DNA from: Alkalihalobacterium alkalinitrilicum
GTDB taxonomy: Bacteria; Bacillota; Bacilli; Bacillales; Bacillaceae_F
Direction: 5' to 3'
Assembly: GCF_002019605.1 (NCBI RefSeq)
Contig: NZ_KV917368.1
Location: forward strand, 5,405,885-5,469,884
DNA: 64,000 nucleotides
The notes below the pieces were generated by a model, which worked only from the letters and a program-made list of their open reading frames with translations, ran no database searches and was not told the origin of the DNA. Positions 26,505 through 35,705 of the stretch are shown one piece after another (position 1 is the first letter of the stretch; each line of letters opens with the position of its first letter). The position numbers and the translations under genes are program-made.

Positions 26505-26659
26505 TATTAGGGGAAGTGTGTACTAAGAGAGTATGATTATTTAGCTCCTGATGGACAACCAATAGGTTACGCTACCATTATTTAAAGTAGCTTACATAAT
26601 AAATAATTTTCTATAACCAACCGATATAAAAAGTAAGTCGATAGAGGAGTAGATCTTTT

Positions 26660-27439
26660 ATGAATCAATTCACAATTAAACAAGTAGAGCAACTATTATT
26701 TAATAATGAGACGGAGCTTTCAGATGAACTTTTCTCAAGTATAAAAATCGATGAGAGAAAAGGAGTTCAAAAGTTAGTCGAAAGATATGAAAAACAGCGT
26801 CAAAAAGAAATGCAGTTAAAAGAGATGTTTATAGGCATGAGTCGTTATGAAACCAATCTTCGTAATGAAGGAGTAGAGTGGATAGCAGGTGTTGATGAAG
26901 TTGGTCGGGGACCATTAGCTGGCCCAGTTGTCTGTTGTGCAGTCATCCTTCCTAAAGATTTCTATTTACCTGGATTAACAGATTCTAAAAAACTTTCAAA
27001 AGAAAAAAGAGATGCGTTCTATGTTACTATTTTACAAGAAGCAGTTGCAGTAGAAACGAGTATTATTTCAGCTGCTGTTATTGATAAAATCAACATATAT
27101 GAAGCTACAAAAATGGGGATGACAGAAGCGATAAACGGATTAAAGATTCAACCAGAACATGTATTAATAGATGCTATGAAACTAGCAATTTCAATTCCAC
27201 AGACGTCAATTGTGAAAGGAGATGCAACGAGTATTACAATAGCAGCAAGTTCGGTGGTGGCAAAAGTAACAAGAGATCGTTATATGGAACAGCTTGGAGC
27301 CAGATATCCTCTTTATGGATTTGAACGTCATATGGGGTATGGAACGAAGGAGCATTTACATGCAATAAATACATACGGGATTATCGATAGAGAGCATCGA
27401 ATGAGCTTTAGTCCTGTGAAAGAAAGCATTTCAAGTTAA
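26660..27439 (+). CDS. rnhB: Ribonuclease HII
   Basis: Cleaves RNA of RNA-DNA hybrids and single ribonucleotides in DNA. 259 aa with the Bacillus-type N-terminal substrate-binding extension (about 1-70). The active-site acids are D79 and E80 in AGVDEVGRGPLAGPVV plus Asp in VLIDAMKL; SVVAKVTRDRYM is also typical. SD GAGGAG about 10 nt upstream. ylqG follows after 23 nt, as in B. subtilis. Confidence 0.96.
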   Translation: MNQFTIKQVEQLLFNNETELSDELFSSIKIDERKGVQKLVERYEKQRQKEMQLKEMFIGMSRYETNLRNEGVEWIAGVDEVGRGPLAGPVVCCAVILPKDFYLPGLTDSKKLSKEKRDAFYVTILQEAVAVETSIISAAVIDKINIYEATKMGMTEAINGLKIQPEHVLIDAMKLAISIPQTSIVKGDATSITIAASSVVAKVTRDRYMEQLGARYPLYGFERHMGYGTKEHLHAINTYGIIDREHRMSFSPVKESISS

Positions 27440-27462
27440 TTTTTTTAAGGGAGGGTGTCTCG

Positions 27463-29232
27463 TTGTTTAACAAAATACAGCAATCATCTCAGAAAGCTTC
27501 TACAACAAAACCACAAAAACTGCACCTTTCCCAAGGGCAATTGTTTCAAGGTAGAATCATTAAGTTTTTCCCAAATAATATTGCCGCTCTGCAATTAGGA
27601 AATAAAACCGTATCCGCCAAACTTGAAGCTCCGCTATCAGCAGGACAGACTTATTGGTTAGAAGTTGTTCGAGCTGGTGGAATCCCACAGCTTAAAATAC
27701 TAGATGATAATTCTGTTCGAAGGGGTGAACAACAAACACAAGCGCAAGTTCTTCAACAATTGGGGATTCCTGCGAATAAAGTAAATGATATTTTAATTCG
27801 ACATCTCGCAACAGAACAAATTCCGTTTACAAAAGAGGTATTTGAAAAAGGTGCTCAACTATTACTACAAACTGAAACAATAACAAAGGAAGGGCTTCAA
27901 ACCTTAACGACTTTACTACAGAAAAATTTACCGCTTACTCAAGAAAGTTTTCAAGCAATAAAAGCGGTTGAACGCTCACAAGCACCATTAATTCAACAAA
28001 TAGCAGAACTTCATTCTTCTTTACAGCTAATCGAAAAAGACAATCCTTCACTTCGTTCATATGTGAATGGCTTACAAAACATCATGAAAGAAACGCAAAT
28101 GGTAGAGGGTAAACATCCACTCTTTCATTTACTTCATTCGGTATCTTCACAAGGCGTTTCACAGGATATACGAGAAGGAGCAACACAACTTTTACAGAGA
28201 ACAGGTTTAATTACAGGCAGTGATTCAGTGGACAAGCTTTTTGAATTGTTTAAGGCACAATTGATAGATCCTACAAATAGAGCTAGTGTAAGTAAGTTGT
28301 GGCCGTTTTTATTACAAAATGGTACTGGTGGTATCCCGATAGATTCTATGGATGGAAAAACTGTTTTTCAATTACTACATTCTCGACTCGACCAACCTGT
28401 GAACAAAGGAGATCAACAGCAACAATTGCAGTTACTTTTGCAATTGTTCCAAAGTAAAGAAAGTGCAAAAAATGTAACGCAAACTCTTTTAAGTATGCAG
28501 CATTCCTTACAGCATTTTTCATCACAAGAAAAAAGTGCTATTGCGTATATGTGGAATCAGACGGTTAGTAATGAACAAGAAAATGTTCGTTCAACGATAG
28601 CTAGTCAGTTCATGAGAATTATTACTGGCGTCGGATATTTGCAAGAAAGAGAATTATCTCAATTTTTTCAGGGGCAACTTTCGTTTAATGAAGAAAATAG
28701 AGGAGCGCGGCTAAAAAGTCTTCTTTTACAACTTAATCAGCTGCAATTATCGAAGGAGATGAAAGAAAAAGTAGGATTGGTACTTCATCGATTAACAGGT
28801 CAGCAACTGTTAGCTCAAGAACAACAAGGGCCAATTCAACAAACTGTATTGCAAATTCCTTTGCAATTAGGTGATTGGCAAACTGAAATGACGGTTCAAT
28901 GGGAAGGAAGAAAATCAACTAACGGAAAAATTGATCCTGATCATTGTCGAATTCTTTTTTATCTCAATTTAACCCAGTTACAAGAGACGATTATTGATGT
29001 TCACATCCAGAAAAAAGTCCTTTCTGTTCAAGTGTTTAATGAACATGAAAAGCCAAATGGTTTAATTCATGCACTTCTACCTTTATTGAAAAAAAAGCTA
29101 TCAGAAATGGGGTATACTCTATCTTCGATTAAGTGGGTACAATTCCAAGAACAGAAAATATTGAAAGCCAATTCCGCTCAACAAGCTTATGCACAAAGAC
29201 AGGGATATGAAGGAGTGGATGTGAGAATATGA
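27463..29232 (+). CDS. ylqG: YlqG-like protein with FliK-type N- and C-terminal modules
   Basis: 589 aa, Gln-rich and soluble, in the position of B. subtilis ylqG. The N-terminal 25-90 (LSQGQLFQGRIIKFFPNN, then LGNKTVSAKLEAPLSAGQTYW) looks like a small beta-barrel. The middle is a long helical, Gln/Leu-rich region. The C-terminal 490-570 has the pattern of the hook-length-control (Flg_hook) fold: LQETIIDVHIQKKVLSVQVF, then LLPLLKKKLSEMGYTLSSI. This arrangement recalls FliK-like proteins. The function is not established. The stop overlaps the ylqH start by 4 nt. TTG start with GGAGGG SD. Confidence 0.7.
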   Translation: MFNKIQQSSQKASTTKPQKLHLSQGQLFQGRIIKFFPNNIAALQLGNKTVSAKLEAPLSAGQTYWLEVVRAGGIPQLKILDDNSVRRGEQQTQAQVLQQLGIPANKVNDILIRHLATEQIPFTKEVFEKGAQLLLQTETITKEGLQTLTTLLQKNLPLTQESFQAIKAVERSQAPLIQQIAELHSSLQLIEKDNPSLRSYVNGLQNIMKETQMVEGKHPLFHLLHSVSSQGVSQDIREGATQLLQRTGLITGSDSVDKLFELFKAQLIDPTNRASVSKLWPFLLQNGTGGIPIDSMDGKTVFQLLHSRLDQPVNKGDQQQQLQLLLQLFQSKESAKNVTQTLLSMQHSLQHFSSQEKSAIAYMWNQTVSNEQENVRSTIASQFMRIITGVGYLQERELSQFFQGQLSFNEENRGARLKSLLLQLNQLQLSKEMKEKVGLVLHRLTGQQLLAQEQQGPIQQTVLQIPLQLGDWQTEMTVQWEGRKSTNGKIDPDHCRILFYLNLTQLQETIIDVHIQKKVLSVQVFNEHEKPNGLIHALLPLLKKKLSEMGYTLSSIKWVQFQEQKILKANSAQQAYAQRQGYEGVDVRI

Positions 29233-29528
29233 GTGAAAAACAATTCCAAAAAGCAATAGCACTTACTTATAGTGAAACAACAGATAACGCGCCACGAGTC
29301 AAAGCAACAGGAAAAGGCTTTGTTGCCGAAGAAATTATTGCGCTTGCAAAAGAGCACCAAATCCCTATCCAAGAAGACCCCTCATTAGTGGAGTTGCTTA
29401 GTCAATTGGAGATTAATGAGACGATACCAAGTGAATTATACGAAATAGTAGCTGAAGTTTTTGCATTTATATATCGTATTGATAAAAATGTCGACTACAC
29501 CCAGTCGAACAAATACTCAAATTCGTAG
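29229..29528 (+). CDS. ylqH: YlqH, standalone FlhB C-terminal-like protein
   Basis: 99 aa. Residues 8-85 align along their whole length with the part of FlhB that follows the NPTH autocleavage site: AIALTYSETTDNAPRV here against AVVLKYDGVKMDAPVV in FlhB of this window (58150-59235), and YEIVAEVFAFIYRI against FMAVAEVLAYVYRL. There is no membrane part and no NPTH. FlhB(CC) controls substrate switching of the flagellar export gate together with FliK, so a YlqG-YlqH pair copying FliK-FlhB(CC) is suggestive. The ATG overlaps the ylqG stop (ATGA). Confidence 0.85.
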   Translation: MSEKQFQKAIALTYSETTDNAPRVKATGKGFVAEEIIALAKEHQIPIQEDPSLVELLSQLEINETIPSELYEIVAEVFAFIYRIDKNVDYTQSNKYSNS

Positions 29529-29548
29529 CAATGTTAAAACAATCTTCT

Positions 29549-29578
29549 TTCATTGTTTCATACACGTTGGACATACTA
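29549..29578 (+). promoter_or_regulatory. Sigma-G (or sigma-F) type promoter for the SASP gene
   Basis: -10 CATACTA (29572-29578) is an exact forespore-sigma consensus; TTCATT (29549-29554) at 17 bp is a fair -35 (consensus TGCATA-like). It lies 28 nt before a spore protein gene, where such a promoter is expected. Confidence 0.6.
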
Positions 29579-29605
29579 TGTATATGAAATGAAAGGAGTG
29601 AAATG

Positions 29606-29791
29606 ATGGCAAAAAAGAATTTATTAGTTGTTCCTGAATGTGAACAAATGCTTCAGAATTATCGAGAAGAAATTGCAAGTGAGTTCGGAATCCATCGAAG
29701 TGTTCAAGAGATGGACGCAGTTAGTCGAAATATGACTAAAAAAGTAATATCGGAGACAAATGAAAAAAAAAGTTCGGAGGACTGTGAATGA
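29606..29791 (+). CDS. Divergent alpha/beta-type small acid-soluble spore protein
   Basis: 61 aa. NLLVVPECEQMLQNYREEIA then SEFGIH matches the first helix of alpha/beta SASPs, including the EIASEFG site that the germination protease GPR cleaves. The second helix is abbreviated: SRNMTKKVI stands where SASPs have R-NG-VGG--TK(R/K)LV, so the conserved GG and about five residues are missing. DNA binding may be altered. The second of two adjacent ATGs is preferred (AAAGGAG spacing 7). It is preceded by a forespore-type promoter and overlaps the next gene by 4 nt. Confidence 0.7.
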   Translation: MAKKNLLVVPECEQMLQNYREEIASEFGIHRSVQEMDAVSRNMTKKVISETNEKKSSEDCE

Positions 29792-30090
29792 TGGGGAAGG
29801 ACAGAGAATTTAATCCTAATCCGAAAACACCATTAGACCATTGGGATGAAAATATAGACCCTGCGCAAATGTCTGGAGACCATTGGGTGCAAGAAGAAAA
29901 TGCCCCATTAGAGAATAAAGGTATTGTCGATTCTTCAGAGTGTGAAGTTGTCGAAGAAAAAATGATTCCACCAGCTTCAATGTTCATGCACCCTTCCATA
30001 AATGTTTCCTATGGTAATGATGGTTTAACAGGAACGAGTCCAAAAAAAAGTGAAAAGATAGGAAATGAAGAGAATAACAGTGAAAATTGA
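29788..30090 (+). CDS. Small hydrophilic protein, DUF3905-like
   Basis: 100 aa, acidic, Asn/Pro/Glu-rich, with no membrane or signal sequence. Motifs LDHWDENIDPAQMSGDHWVQ and MFMHPSINVSYGNDG resemble the DUF3905 family of small Bacillus proteins as I remember it; the function is unknown. ATG overlap (ATGA) with the SASP gene means cotranscription, so forespore expression is likely. SD: the TCGGAGG near the end of the SASP gene. Confidence 0.55.
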   Translation: MMGKDREFNPNPKTPLDHWDENIDPAQMSGDHWVQEENAPLENKGIVDSSECEVVEEKMIPPASMFMHPSINVSYGNDGLTGTSPKKSEKIGNEENNSEN

Positions 30091-30105
30091 AGAAAATGTG
30101 TCGAT

Positions 30106-30150
30106 TTTTTAAATTTTTGGAGGGTTTTTCCCTCCAAAAAAATTTAAAAA
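30106..30150. repeat. Long hairpin between the spore genes and sucC
   Basis: The GC core GGAGGG (30119-30124) / CCCTCC (30130-30135) with a 5-T loop is extended by T-rich (30106-30118) and A-rich (30136-30150) arms for about 18 pairs in all. Without a U-run after the stem it is an unusual terminator; it may end the spore transcript or shield the sucC promoter. Confidence 0.6.
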
Positions 30151-30170
30151 GTGTTAAAATAAAAAGGAAT

Positions 30171-30199
30171 TTGACATTTCATCACGAAATATCTGTATT
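30171..30199 (+). promoter_or_regulatory. Candidate sucCD promoter
   Basis: Perfect -35 TTGACA (30171-30176) but a poor -10 (TGTATT at 17 bp, 30194-30199). An alternative is -10 TATAAT at 30239-30244 with a weak TTAAGT 18 bp upstream. I cannot decide between them. Confidence 0.4.
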
Positions 30200-30265
30200 G
30201 GAAGGACTGGCTGTTTAAGTTTTGTCTTTCAAAACGGATATAATTGATAGGAGGATGGAGAGAGA

Positions 30266-31426
30266 ATGAATATCCACGAGTATCAAGGTAAAGAGCTCCT
30301 TCGTAAGTACGGAGTAGCAGTACCAAATGGAAAAGTGGCTTTTTCTGTAGAAGAAGCAGTAGAAGCTGCAAAAGAATTAGGTTCTAGCGTTTGTGTTGTG
30401 AAAGCACAAATCCATGCTGGTGGCCGTGGGAAAGCTGGCGGTGTAAAGGTTGCTAAAAATCTTGATGAGGTTCGTACATACGCACAAGAAATTTTAGGGA
30501 AAGTTCTAGTTACACATCAGACAGGACCAGAAGGTAAAGAAGTAAAGCGCTTACTTATCGAAGAAGGTTGTGATATTCAAAAAGAATATTACGTAGGTCT
30601 TGTTTTAGACCGTGCAACTTCTAGAATAGCTATGATGGCTTCTGAAGAAGGCGGAACTGAAATTGAGGAAGTGGCTGAAGCTACTCCAGAGAAAATTTTC
30701 AAAGAGTACATTGATCCTGCTGTAGGTTTACAAGGATTCCAAGCTCGTCGATTAGCATTTAACATTAACATCCCTAAAGAGTTAGTGAACCAAGCAGTTA
30801 AATTTATGATGGGCTTATATCAAGTATTTGCTGATAAAGATTGCTCAATCGCAGAAATAAACCCGCTAGTTACTACTGGAGACGGTAAAGTAATGGCACT
30901 TGATGCGAAACTAAACTTTGACTCTAATGCTTTATATCGTCAAAAGGATATTTTAGAATATCGCGACTTAGATGAAGAAGATGTAAAAGAGATTGAAGCT
31001 TCTAAATATGACCTTAGCTACATTGCGTTAGATGGTAATATTGGTTGTATGGTTAATGGTGCTGGACTTGCAATGGCAACTATGGATATCATTAAGCACT
31101 ACAATGGTGACCCAGCTAACTTCCTTGACGTTGGGGGCGGTGCTACAGCTGAAAAAGTTACAGAAGCATTTAAAATTATCCTTTCAGATGAAAATGTTAA
31201 AGGAATTTTCGTTAACATCTTCGGTGGTATTATGAAGTGTGACATCATTGCACAAGGTGTAGTTGAAGCTACAAAACAAGTTGGTTTAGAATTACCACTT
31301 GTTGTGCGTCTTGAAGGAACGAACGTAGAAAAAGGTAAGAAAATTCTTGAAGAGTCTGGTTTAAATATCACTTCAGCTGATTCTATGGCTGACGGTGCAC
31401 AAAAAATCGTATCTCTAGTGAAATAG
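30266..31426 (+). CDS. sucC: Succinyl-CoA synthetase, beta subunit
   Basis: ATP-grasp subunit that, with SucD, converts succinyl-CoA to succinate with substrate-level phosphorylation. 386 aa: [17 protein letters not shown], the ATP-grasp loop [17 protein letters not shown] (metal binding) and the C-terminal phosphohistidine-interaction helices ([12 protein letters not shown]). SD TAGGAGGATGGAGAGAGA. sucD begins 18 nt after the stop. Confidence 0.98.
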   Translation: MNIHEYQGKELLRKYGVAVPNGKVAFSVEEAVEAAKELGSSVCVVKAQIHAGGRGKAGGVKVAKNLDEVRTYAQEILGKVLVTHQTGPEGKEVKRLLIEEGCDIQKEYYVGLVLDRATSRIAMMASEEGGTEIEEVAEATPEKIFKEYIDPAVGLQGFQARRLAFNINIPKELVNQAVKFMMGLYQVFADKDCSIAEINPLVTTGDGKVMALDAKLNFDSNALYRQKDILEYRDLDEEDVKEIEASKYDLSYIALDGNIGCMVNGAGLAMATMDIIKHYNGDPANFLDVGGGATAEKVTEAFKIILSDENVKGIFVNIFGGIMKCDIIAQGVVEATKQVGLELPLVVRLEGTNVEKGKKILEESGLNITSADSMADGAQKIVSLVK

Positions 31427-31444
31427 AAAGGCGGGACGTGGAGA

Positions 31445-32353
31445 ATGAGTATCCTTATTAACAAAGATACAAAAGTTATTGTACAAGGGATTACTGGTGC
31501 TACAGGTTTATTCCATACGCAACAAGCGATAGAATATGGTACAAACATTGTAGGTGGAGTTACACCAGGTAAAGGTGGAACAGAAATCGAAGGTGTTCCT
31601 GTATTTGATACAGTTGAGCAAGCAGTTAAGGCAACAGGTGCTAACGCAACGGTTATTTACGTGCCACCTGCATTTGCTGCTGATGCGATCATGGAAGCAG
31701 TTGATGCAGATCTAGATTTAGCAATTTGTATCACTGAAGGAATTCCTGTAAACGATATGATCAAAGTTAAACGTTACATGGAAGGTAAGAAAACACGTCT
31801 AGTTGGACCAAACTGCCCAGGTGTTATTACACCAGAAGAATGTAAAATTGGTATCATGCCTGGTTATATCCATAACAAAGGTCATGTAGGCGTTGTTTCA
31901 CGTTCTGGTACGTTAACATACGAAGCAGTTCATCAGCTTTCAACAAACGGCATTGGTCAATCGACTGCTGTAGGTATTGGTGGAGACCCTGTAAATGGAA
32001 CAGATTTCATCGATGTATTAAACCTATTTAACGAAGATCCAGATACTTATGCAGTGATCATGATTGGTGAAATCGGTGGTACTGCAGAAGAAGAAGCTGC
32101 AGAGTGGGTTAAAGCAAACATGACAAAACCTGTAGTTGGTTTCATTGGCGGTCAAACGGCACCTCCAGGAAAACGTATGGGTCATGCTGGTGCGATTATC
32201 TCTGGCGGTAAAGGTACTGCTGCTGAGAAAATTAAAACAATGGAAAGCTGCGGAATTAAAGTAGCTGAAACTCCATCTGTTATGGGTGAAACGCTAATTT
32301 CTGTGCTTAAAGAACAAGGGCTACTTGAAAAATGTATTACACATAAAATCTAA
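31445..32353 (+). CDS. sucD: Succinyl-CoA synthetase, alpha subunit
   Basis: 302 aa CoA-binding subunit. The N-terminal Rossmann fold has [17 protein letters not shown] and GGVTPGKGG; the active-site His that is phosphorylated lies in [18 protein letters not shown] (about 246). The acidic pair in [13 protein letters not shown] binds metal. SD AAAGGCGGG. Followed by a strong terminator. Confidence 0.98.
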   Translation: MSILINKDTKVIVQGITGATGLFHTQQAIEYGTNIVGGVTPGKGGTEIEGVPVFDTVEQAVKATGANATVIYVPPAFAADAIMEAVDADLDLAICITEGIPVNDMIKVKRYMEGKKTRLVGPNCPGVITPEECKIGIMPGYIHNKGHVGVVSRSGTLTYEAVHQLSTNGIGQSTAVGIGGDPVNGTDFIDVLNLFNEDPDTYAVIMIGEIGGTAEEEAAEWVKANMTKPVVGFIGGQTAPPGKRMGHAGAIISGGKGTAAEKIKTMESCGIKVAETPSVMGETLISVLKEQGLLEKCITHKI

Positions 32354-32361
32354 TTGATAAG

Positions 32362-32388
32362 AAGAGGCTGACTTGTCAGCCTCTTTTT
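32362..32388 (+). terminator. Intrinsic terminator after sucD
   Basis: AAGAGGCTGA (32362-32371) pairs perfectly with TCAGCCTCTT (32376-32385), 4-nt loop, then T-run. The arm is the same GAGGCTGA core as in the dispersed repeats. Confidence 0.92.
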
Positions 32389-32493
32389 CCCTTGTTTAGC
32401 GAAAAAGGAGATACAGATATTAAAAAATACCGATTAACTGCTTTATGAGGCTCAGTCAATAGTTTTTATATTTTAATTGAATAAGGTGATTTT

Positions 32494-33369
32494 ATGGATA
32501 TTGCAAAAAAACGTTTAATTCAAATCCATCACTGTAGAGGTGTCGGCTGGAAAACGATCCACTCATTTTTTCAACAAGATCCAACTTTTGCCCTTATCTA
32601 TCAGTTATCCCCTCATGAGTTAATTTCTAATTTCGCGATGAAGAGAAATCATGCAGAATTATTTCATTACGATCTCCACCATATAAATATAGATAAAATC
32701 CTTCAAACTCTACATTCTCATCAAATTAAGATGATTACTCCATTAGATCCTAATTATCCATCACTTCTATCGAATATCTTTGATCCACCGTGGGTTCTTT
32801 ATTGTAAGGGAAACATAGATTATTTAACAAATACAAGGACGCTTGCTGTCGTTGGGACTAGGTATCCATCGCAAAGTGGTCTCACTAGTGTTGACCAATT
32901 GTTACCTCCAATAATTGAAAAGGAATGGACGATCGTGAGTGGACTTGCTTTAGGTATTGATAAAAAAGCTCATGAATTAACAATGCGTTTAGGAGGTTCC
33001 ACTATTGCAGTACTAGGGTCTGGTCTATTTCATATTTATCCCGAAAAAAATATTCCACTTGCACAATTAATGGCAAAAAACCACTTGTTACTATCTGAAT
33101 ATCCTCCTCACCAAAAACCACAACGATGGCAATTCCCTGAACGAAATCGAATTATTAGTGGTTTAAGTCGAGCTATACTTGTAGTAGAAGCAAAAGAGAA
33201 AAGTGGTGCACTAATAACGGCTGACCAGGCTTTAGAACAAGGAAGAGAGGTTTTGGCGGTACCAGGTTCGATATTAGAAGAGCGCGCAACGGGAACTAAT
33301 TTATTAATTCAAAATGGTGCAAAACTTATACAAAGAGCAAGTGATATTTTAGATGAATTAAATTACTAA
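32494..33369 (+). CDS. dprA: DNA processing protein DprA (Smf)
   Basis: Loads RecA on incoming single-stranded DNA in natural transformation. 291 aa: an N-terminal SAM-like region, then the extended Rossmann fold LAVVGTRYPSQSG (about 109-121), VSGLALGIDKKAH, STIAVLGSGL, PERNRIISGLSRAILVVEA and SGALITADQALEQGREV. GT replaces the more usual GSR in the first loop. The C-terminal winged-helix domain of some homologues is absent, as in B. subtilis. Whether the strain is competent cannot be told. Confidence 0.95.
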   Translation: MDIAKKRLIQIHHCRGVGWKTIHSFFQQDPTFALIYQLSPHELISNFAMKRNHAELFHYDLHHINIDKILQTLHSHQIKMITPLDPNYPSLLSNIFDPPWVLYCKGNIDYLTNTRTLAVVGTRYPSQSGLTSVDQLLPPIIEKEWTIVSGLALGIDKKAHELTMRLGGSTIAVLGSGLFHIYPEKNIPLAQLMAKNHLLLSEYPPHQKPQRWQFPERNRIISGLSRAILVVEAKEKSGALITADQALEQGREVLAVPGSILEERATGTNLLIQNGAKLIQRASDILDELNY

Positions 33370-33416
33370 AACTTGGTGAAATTGATCTATATTTCAAATT
33401 ATTTAATAAGTAATGT

Positions 33417-33446
33417 TTGACAAATGCTAAAAATGTATTTAATAAT
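33417..33446 (+). promoter_or_regulatory. Sigma-A promoter for topA
   Basis: Perfect -35 TTGACA (33417-33422), 18-bp spacer, -10 AATAAT (33441-33446). Confidence 0.6.
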
Positions 33447-33488
33447 AGGGAAGATTTATATTAATCCTCAAAGGGGGAGGAAACGAAC

Positions 33489-35561
33489 ATGGCTGATTAT
33501 TTAGTAATTGTTGAATCTCCCGCAAAAGCTAAGACGATTGGTAAATACTTAGGGAAGAAATTCACAGTTAAAGCGTCAATGGGACATGTGAGAGATTTAC
33601 CAAAGAGTCAAATGGGAGTAGACGTAAATGAGGGCTTCAATCCTAAATATATAACGATACGTGGTAAAGGTCCTGTAATGAAGGATTTAAAAGCAGCAGC
33701 TAAAAAGGTAAAGAAAATTTATCTCGCAGCTGACCCCGATCGCGAAGGTGAAGCGATTGCCTGGCATTTAGCACACAGTCTCAATATAGATGAGACTTCT
33801 GAGTGCCGAGTTGTTTTTAATGAAATTACGAAGCAAGCGATAAAAGATGCCTTTAAAACACCACGAACCATAAACATGGATCTTGTTGATGCCCAACAAG
33901 CACGGCGAATCCTTGATCGATTAGTAGGATATAATATTAGCCCTATATTATGGAAGAAAGTAAAAAAAGGCTTAAGTGCGGGAAGAGTACAATCGGTTGC
34001 AGTTAAAATGATCATCGACCGAGAAAATGAAATCAAGGCATTTATTCCAGAAGAATACTGGAGTATTCAAGCAAAGTTTTCAATGCATGAAGATAGTTTT
34101 GAAGCTAAATTTTATGGCATTGGCTCAAAAAAAGTTGAGTTAAAAACAGAGTCTGAAGTAAATGATGTTCTAGGAAAACTAAAGGGTGAGAACTTCATTA
34201 TAGACTCGGTGAAAAAGAAAGAAAGAAAGCGAAACCCTGTGGCACCGTTTACAACATCTTCCTTACAACAAGAAGCGGCGCGTAAGTTAAATTTCCGGGC
34301 AAAGAAGACAATGATGCTAGCTCAACAATTATATGAAGGAATTGATTTGGGTAAGGAAGGCACCGTCGGATTAATTACTTATATGCGTACAGATTCTACA
34401 CGTATTTCTGATACAGCAAAGCAAGAAGTAAAAGCTTATATTGAAGAAACGTATGGTAAGGAGTATACGCGTCAAGGAGAGAGAATCGTTAAGCAAGATA
34501 AGAAAGCTCAGGATGCTCATGAAGCGGTTAGACCGACTTCAGTAAACAATGACCCTAAAACGGTTAAAAGCTTCTTATCTCGTGATCAATTTCGTCTCTA
34601 TAAGTTGATTTGGGATCGACTAGTTGCAAGTGAAATGGCGCCTGCGATTATGGATACAATGACGGTTGATTTAAAAAATGAAGATGTTGTTTTTAGAGCA
34701 ACAGGTTCAAAAGTAAAGTTTGCTGGATTTATGAAAGTTTATATTGAAGGTAATGACGATGGAAAAAATGAAGAAGATCGATTTTTACCAAATTTAGAAG
34801 AAGGTAAATCCGTAAAAAAAGAAGAAATTACGCCAAATCAACATTTTACGCAACCACCACCTAGATATTCGGAAGCTAGACTCGTAAAAACGTTAGAAGA
34901 GCTCGGTATAGGAAGACCGTCTACCTTTGCGCCAACATTAGATACAATTCAACGCAGAGGCTATGTAGCCCTCGATGAAAAACGATTTGTGCCAACAGAA
35001 CTAGGTGAGATTGTTATTGAGTTAATCCATGAATTTTTCCCAGAAATTTTAGATGTAGACTTTACAGCAAAGATGGAGAATGATTTGGATGCAGTTGAAG
35101 ATGGGAAAGAAAATTGGGTCCGAGTTATTGATGGGTTTTATCGTGGGTTTGAGAAGCAAGTAAAACATGCCGAAGAAGAAATGAAAGAAGTCGAGATAAA
35201 AGATGAACCTGCGGGTGAAGATTGTGAAAAATGTGGACATGAGATGGTATATAAAATGGGGCGCTTTGGTAAGTTTATGGCTTGTTCTAATTTTCCAGAT
35301 TGCCGAAATACAAAAGCCATTGTAAAGGATATTGGGGTAAAGTGTCCAACATGCCATGAAGGTAATATCGTCGAAAGAAAAAGTAAAAAACGTAGAATTT
35401 TTTATGGGTGTGACCGTTTTCCAGATTGTGAGTTCGTATCATGGGATAAGCCAATTGCAAGAAAGTGTCCTAAATGTGAGCATATGCTGGTGGAGAAGAA
35501 AACGAAGAAAGGTGTACACGTTCAATGTACATCTTGTGATTACAAAGAAGAGACAAATTAG
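33489..35561 (+). CDS. topA: DNA topoisomerase I
   Basis: Type IA enzyme that relaxes negative supercoils. 690 aa: TOPRIM domain with [15 protein letters not shown] (about 81-95), catalytic Tyr in [11 protein letters not shown] (about 298), and three C-terminal four-cysteine zinc modules (CEKC...CSNFPDC, CPTC...CDRFPDC, CPKC...CTSC), all intact. SD GGGGGAGGAAACGAAC. The B. subtilis order dprA-topA-trmFO is kept, but here with a 398-nt gap after topA. Confidence 0.98.
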   Translation: MADYLVIVESPAKAKTIGKYLGKKFTVKASMGHVRDLPKSQMGVDVNEGFNPKYITIRGKGPVMKDLKAAAKKVKKIYLAADPDREGEAIAWHLAHSLNIDETSECRVVFNEITKQAIKDAFKTPRTINMDLVDAQQARRILDRLVGYNISPILWKKVKKGLSAGRVQSVAVKMIIDRENEIKAFIPEEYWSIQAKFSMHEDSFEAKFYGIGSKKVELKTESEVNDVLGKLKGENFIIDSVKKKERKRNPVAPFTTSSLQQEAARKLNFRAKKTMMLAQQLYEGIDLGKEGTVGLITYMRTDSTRISDTAKQEVKAYIEETYGKEYTRQGERIVKQDKKAQDAHEAVRPTSVNNDPKTVKSFLSRDQFRLYKLIWDRLVASEMAPAIMDTMTVDLKNEDVVFRATGSKVKFAGFMKVYIEGNDDGKNEEDRFLPNLEEGKSVKKEEITPNQHFTQPPPRYSEARLVKTLEELGIGRPSTFAPTLDTIQRRGYVALDEKRFVPTELGEIVIELIHEFFPEILDVDFTAKMENDLDAVEDGKENWVRVIDGFYRGFEKQVKHAEEEMKEVEIKDEPAGEDCEKCGHEMVYKMGRFGKFMACSNFPDCRNTKAIVKDIGVKCPTCHEGNIVERKSKKRRIFYGCDRFPDCEFVSWDKPIARKCPKCEHMLVEKKTKKGVHVQCTSCDYKEETN

Positions 35562-35705
35562 TGAACTTAATTGAAAGTAAAGCATTAGTAGTATATGATA
35601 TTAGAGGTCTGACTTCTAAAATTAATACAAAGTAAAACATCAAATAGGATGACTAAATAAAAGTGAGTAAAATTAATGATCGAATTTACTATTTATCCCG
35701 TATCA
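35562..35705. other. Gene-free A/T-rich stretch after topA
   Basis: No coding frame, terminator or repeat was recognised in this stretch. It leads into the inverted-repeat block that follows. Confidence 0.5.

Noticed and set aside
26511-26583. Short open stretch ending PDGQPIGYATII between rbgA and rnhB
   Set aside because: About 23 codons without a start codon or SD and with no family recognised; it could be a gene fragment but cannot be told from chance.
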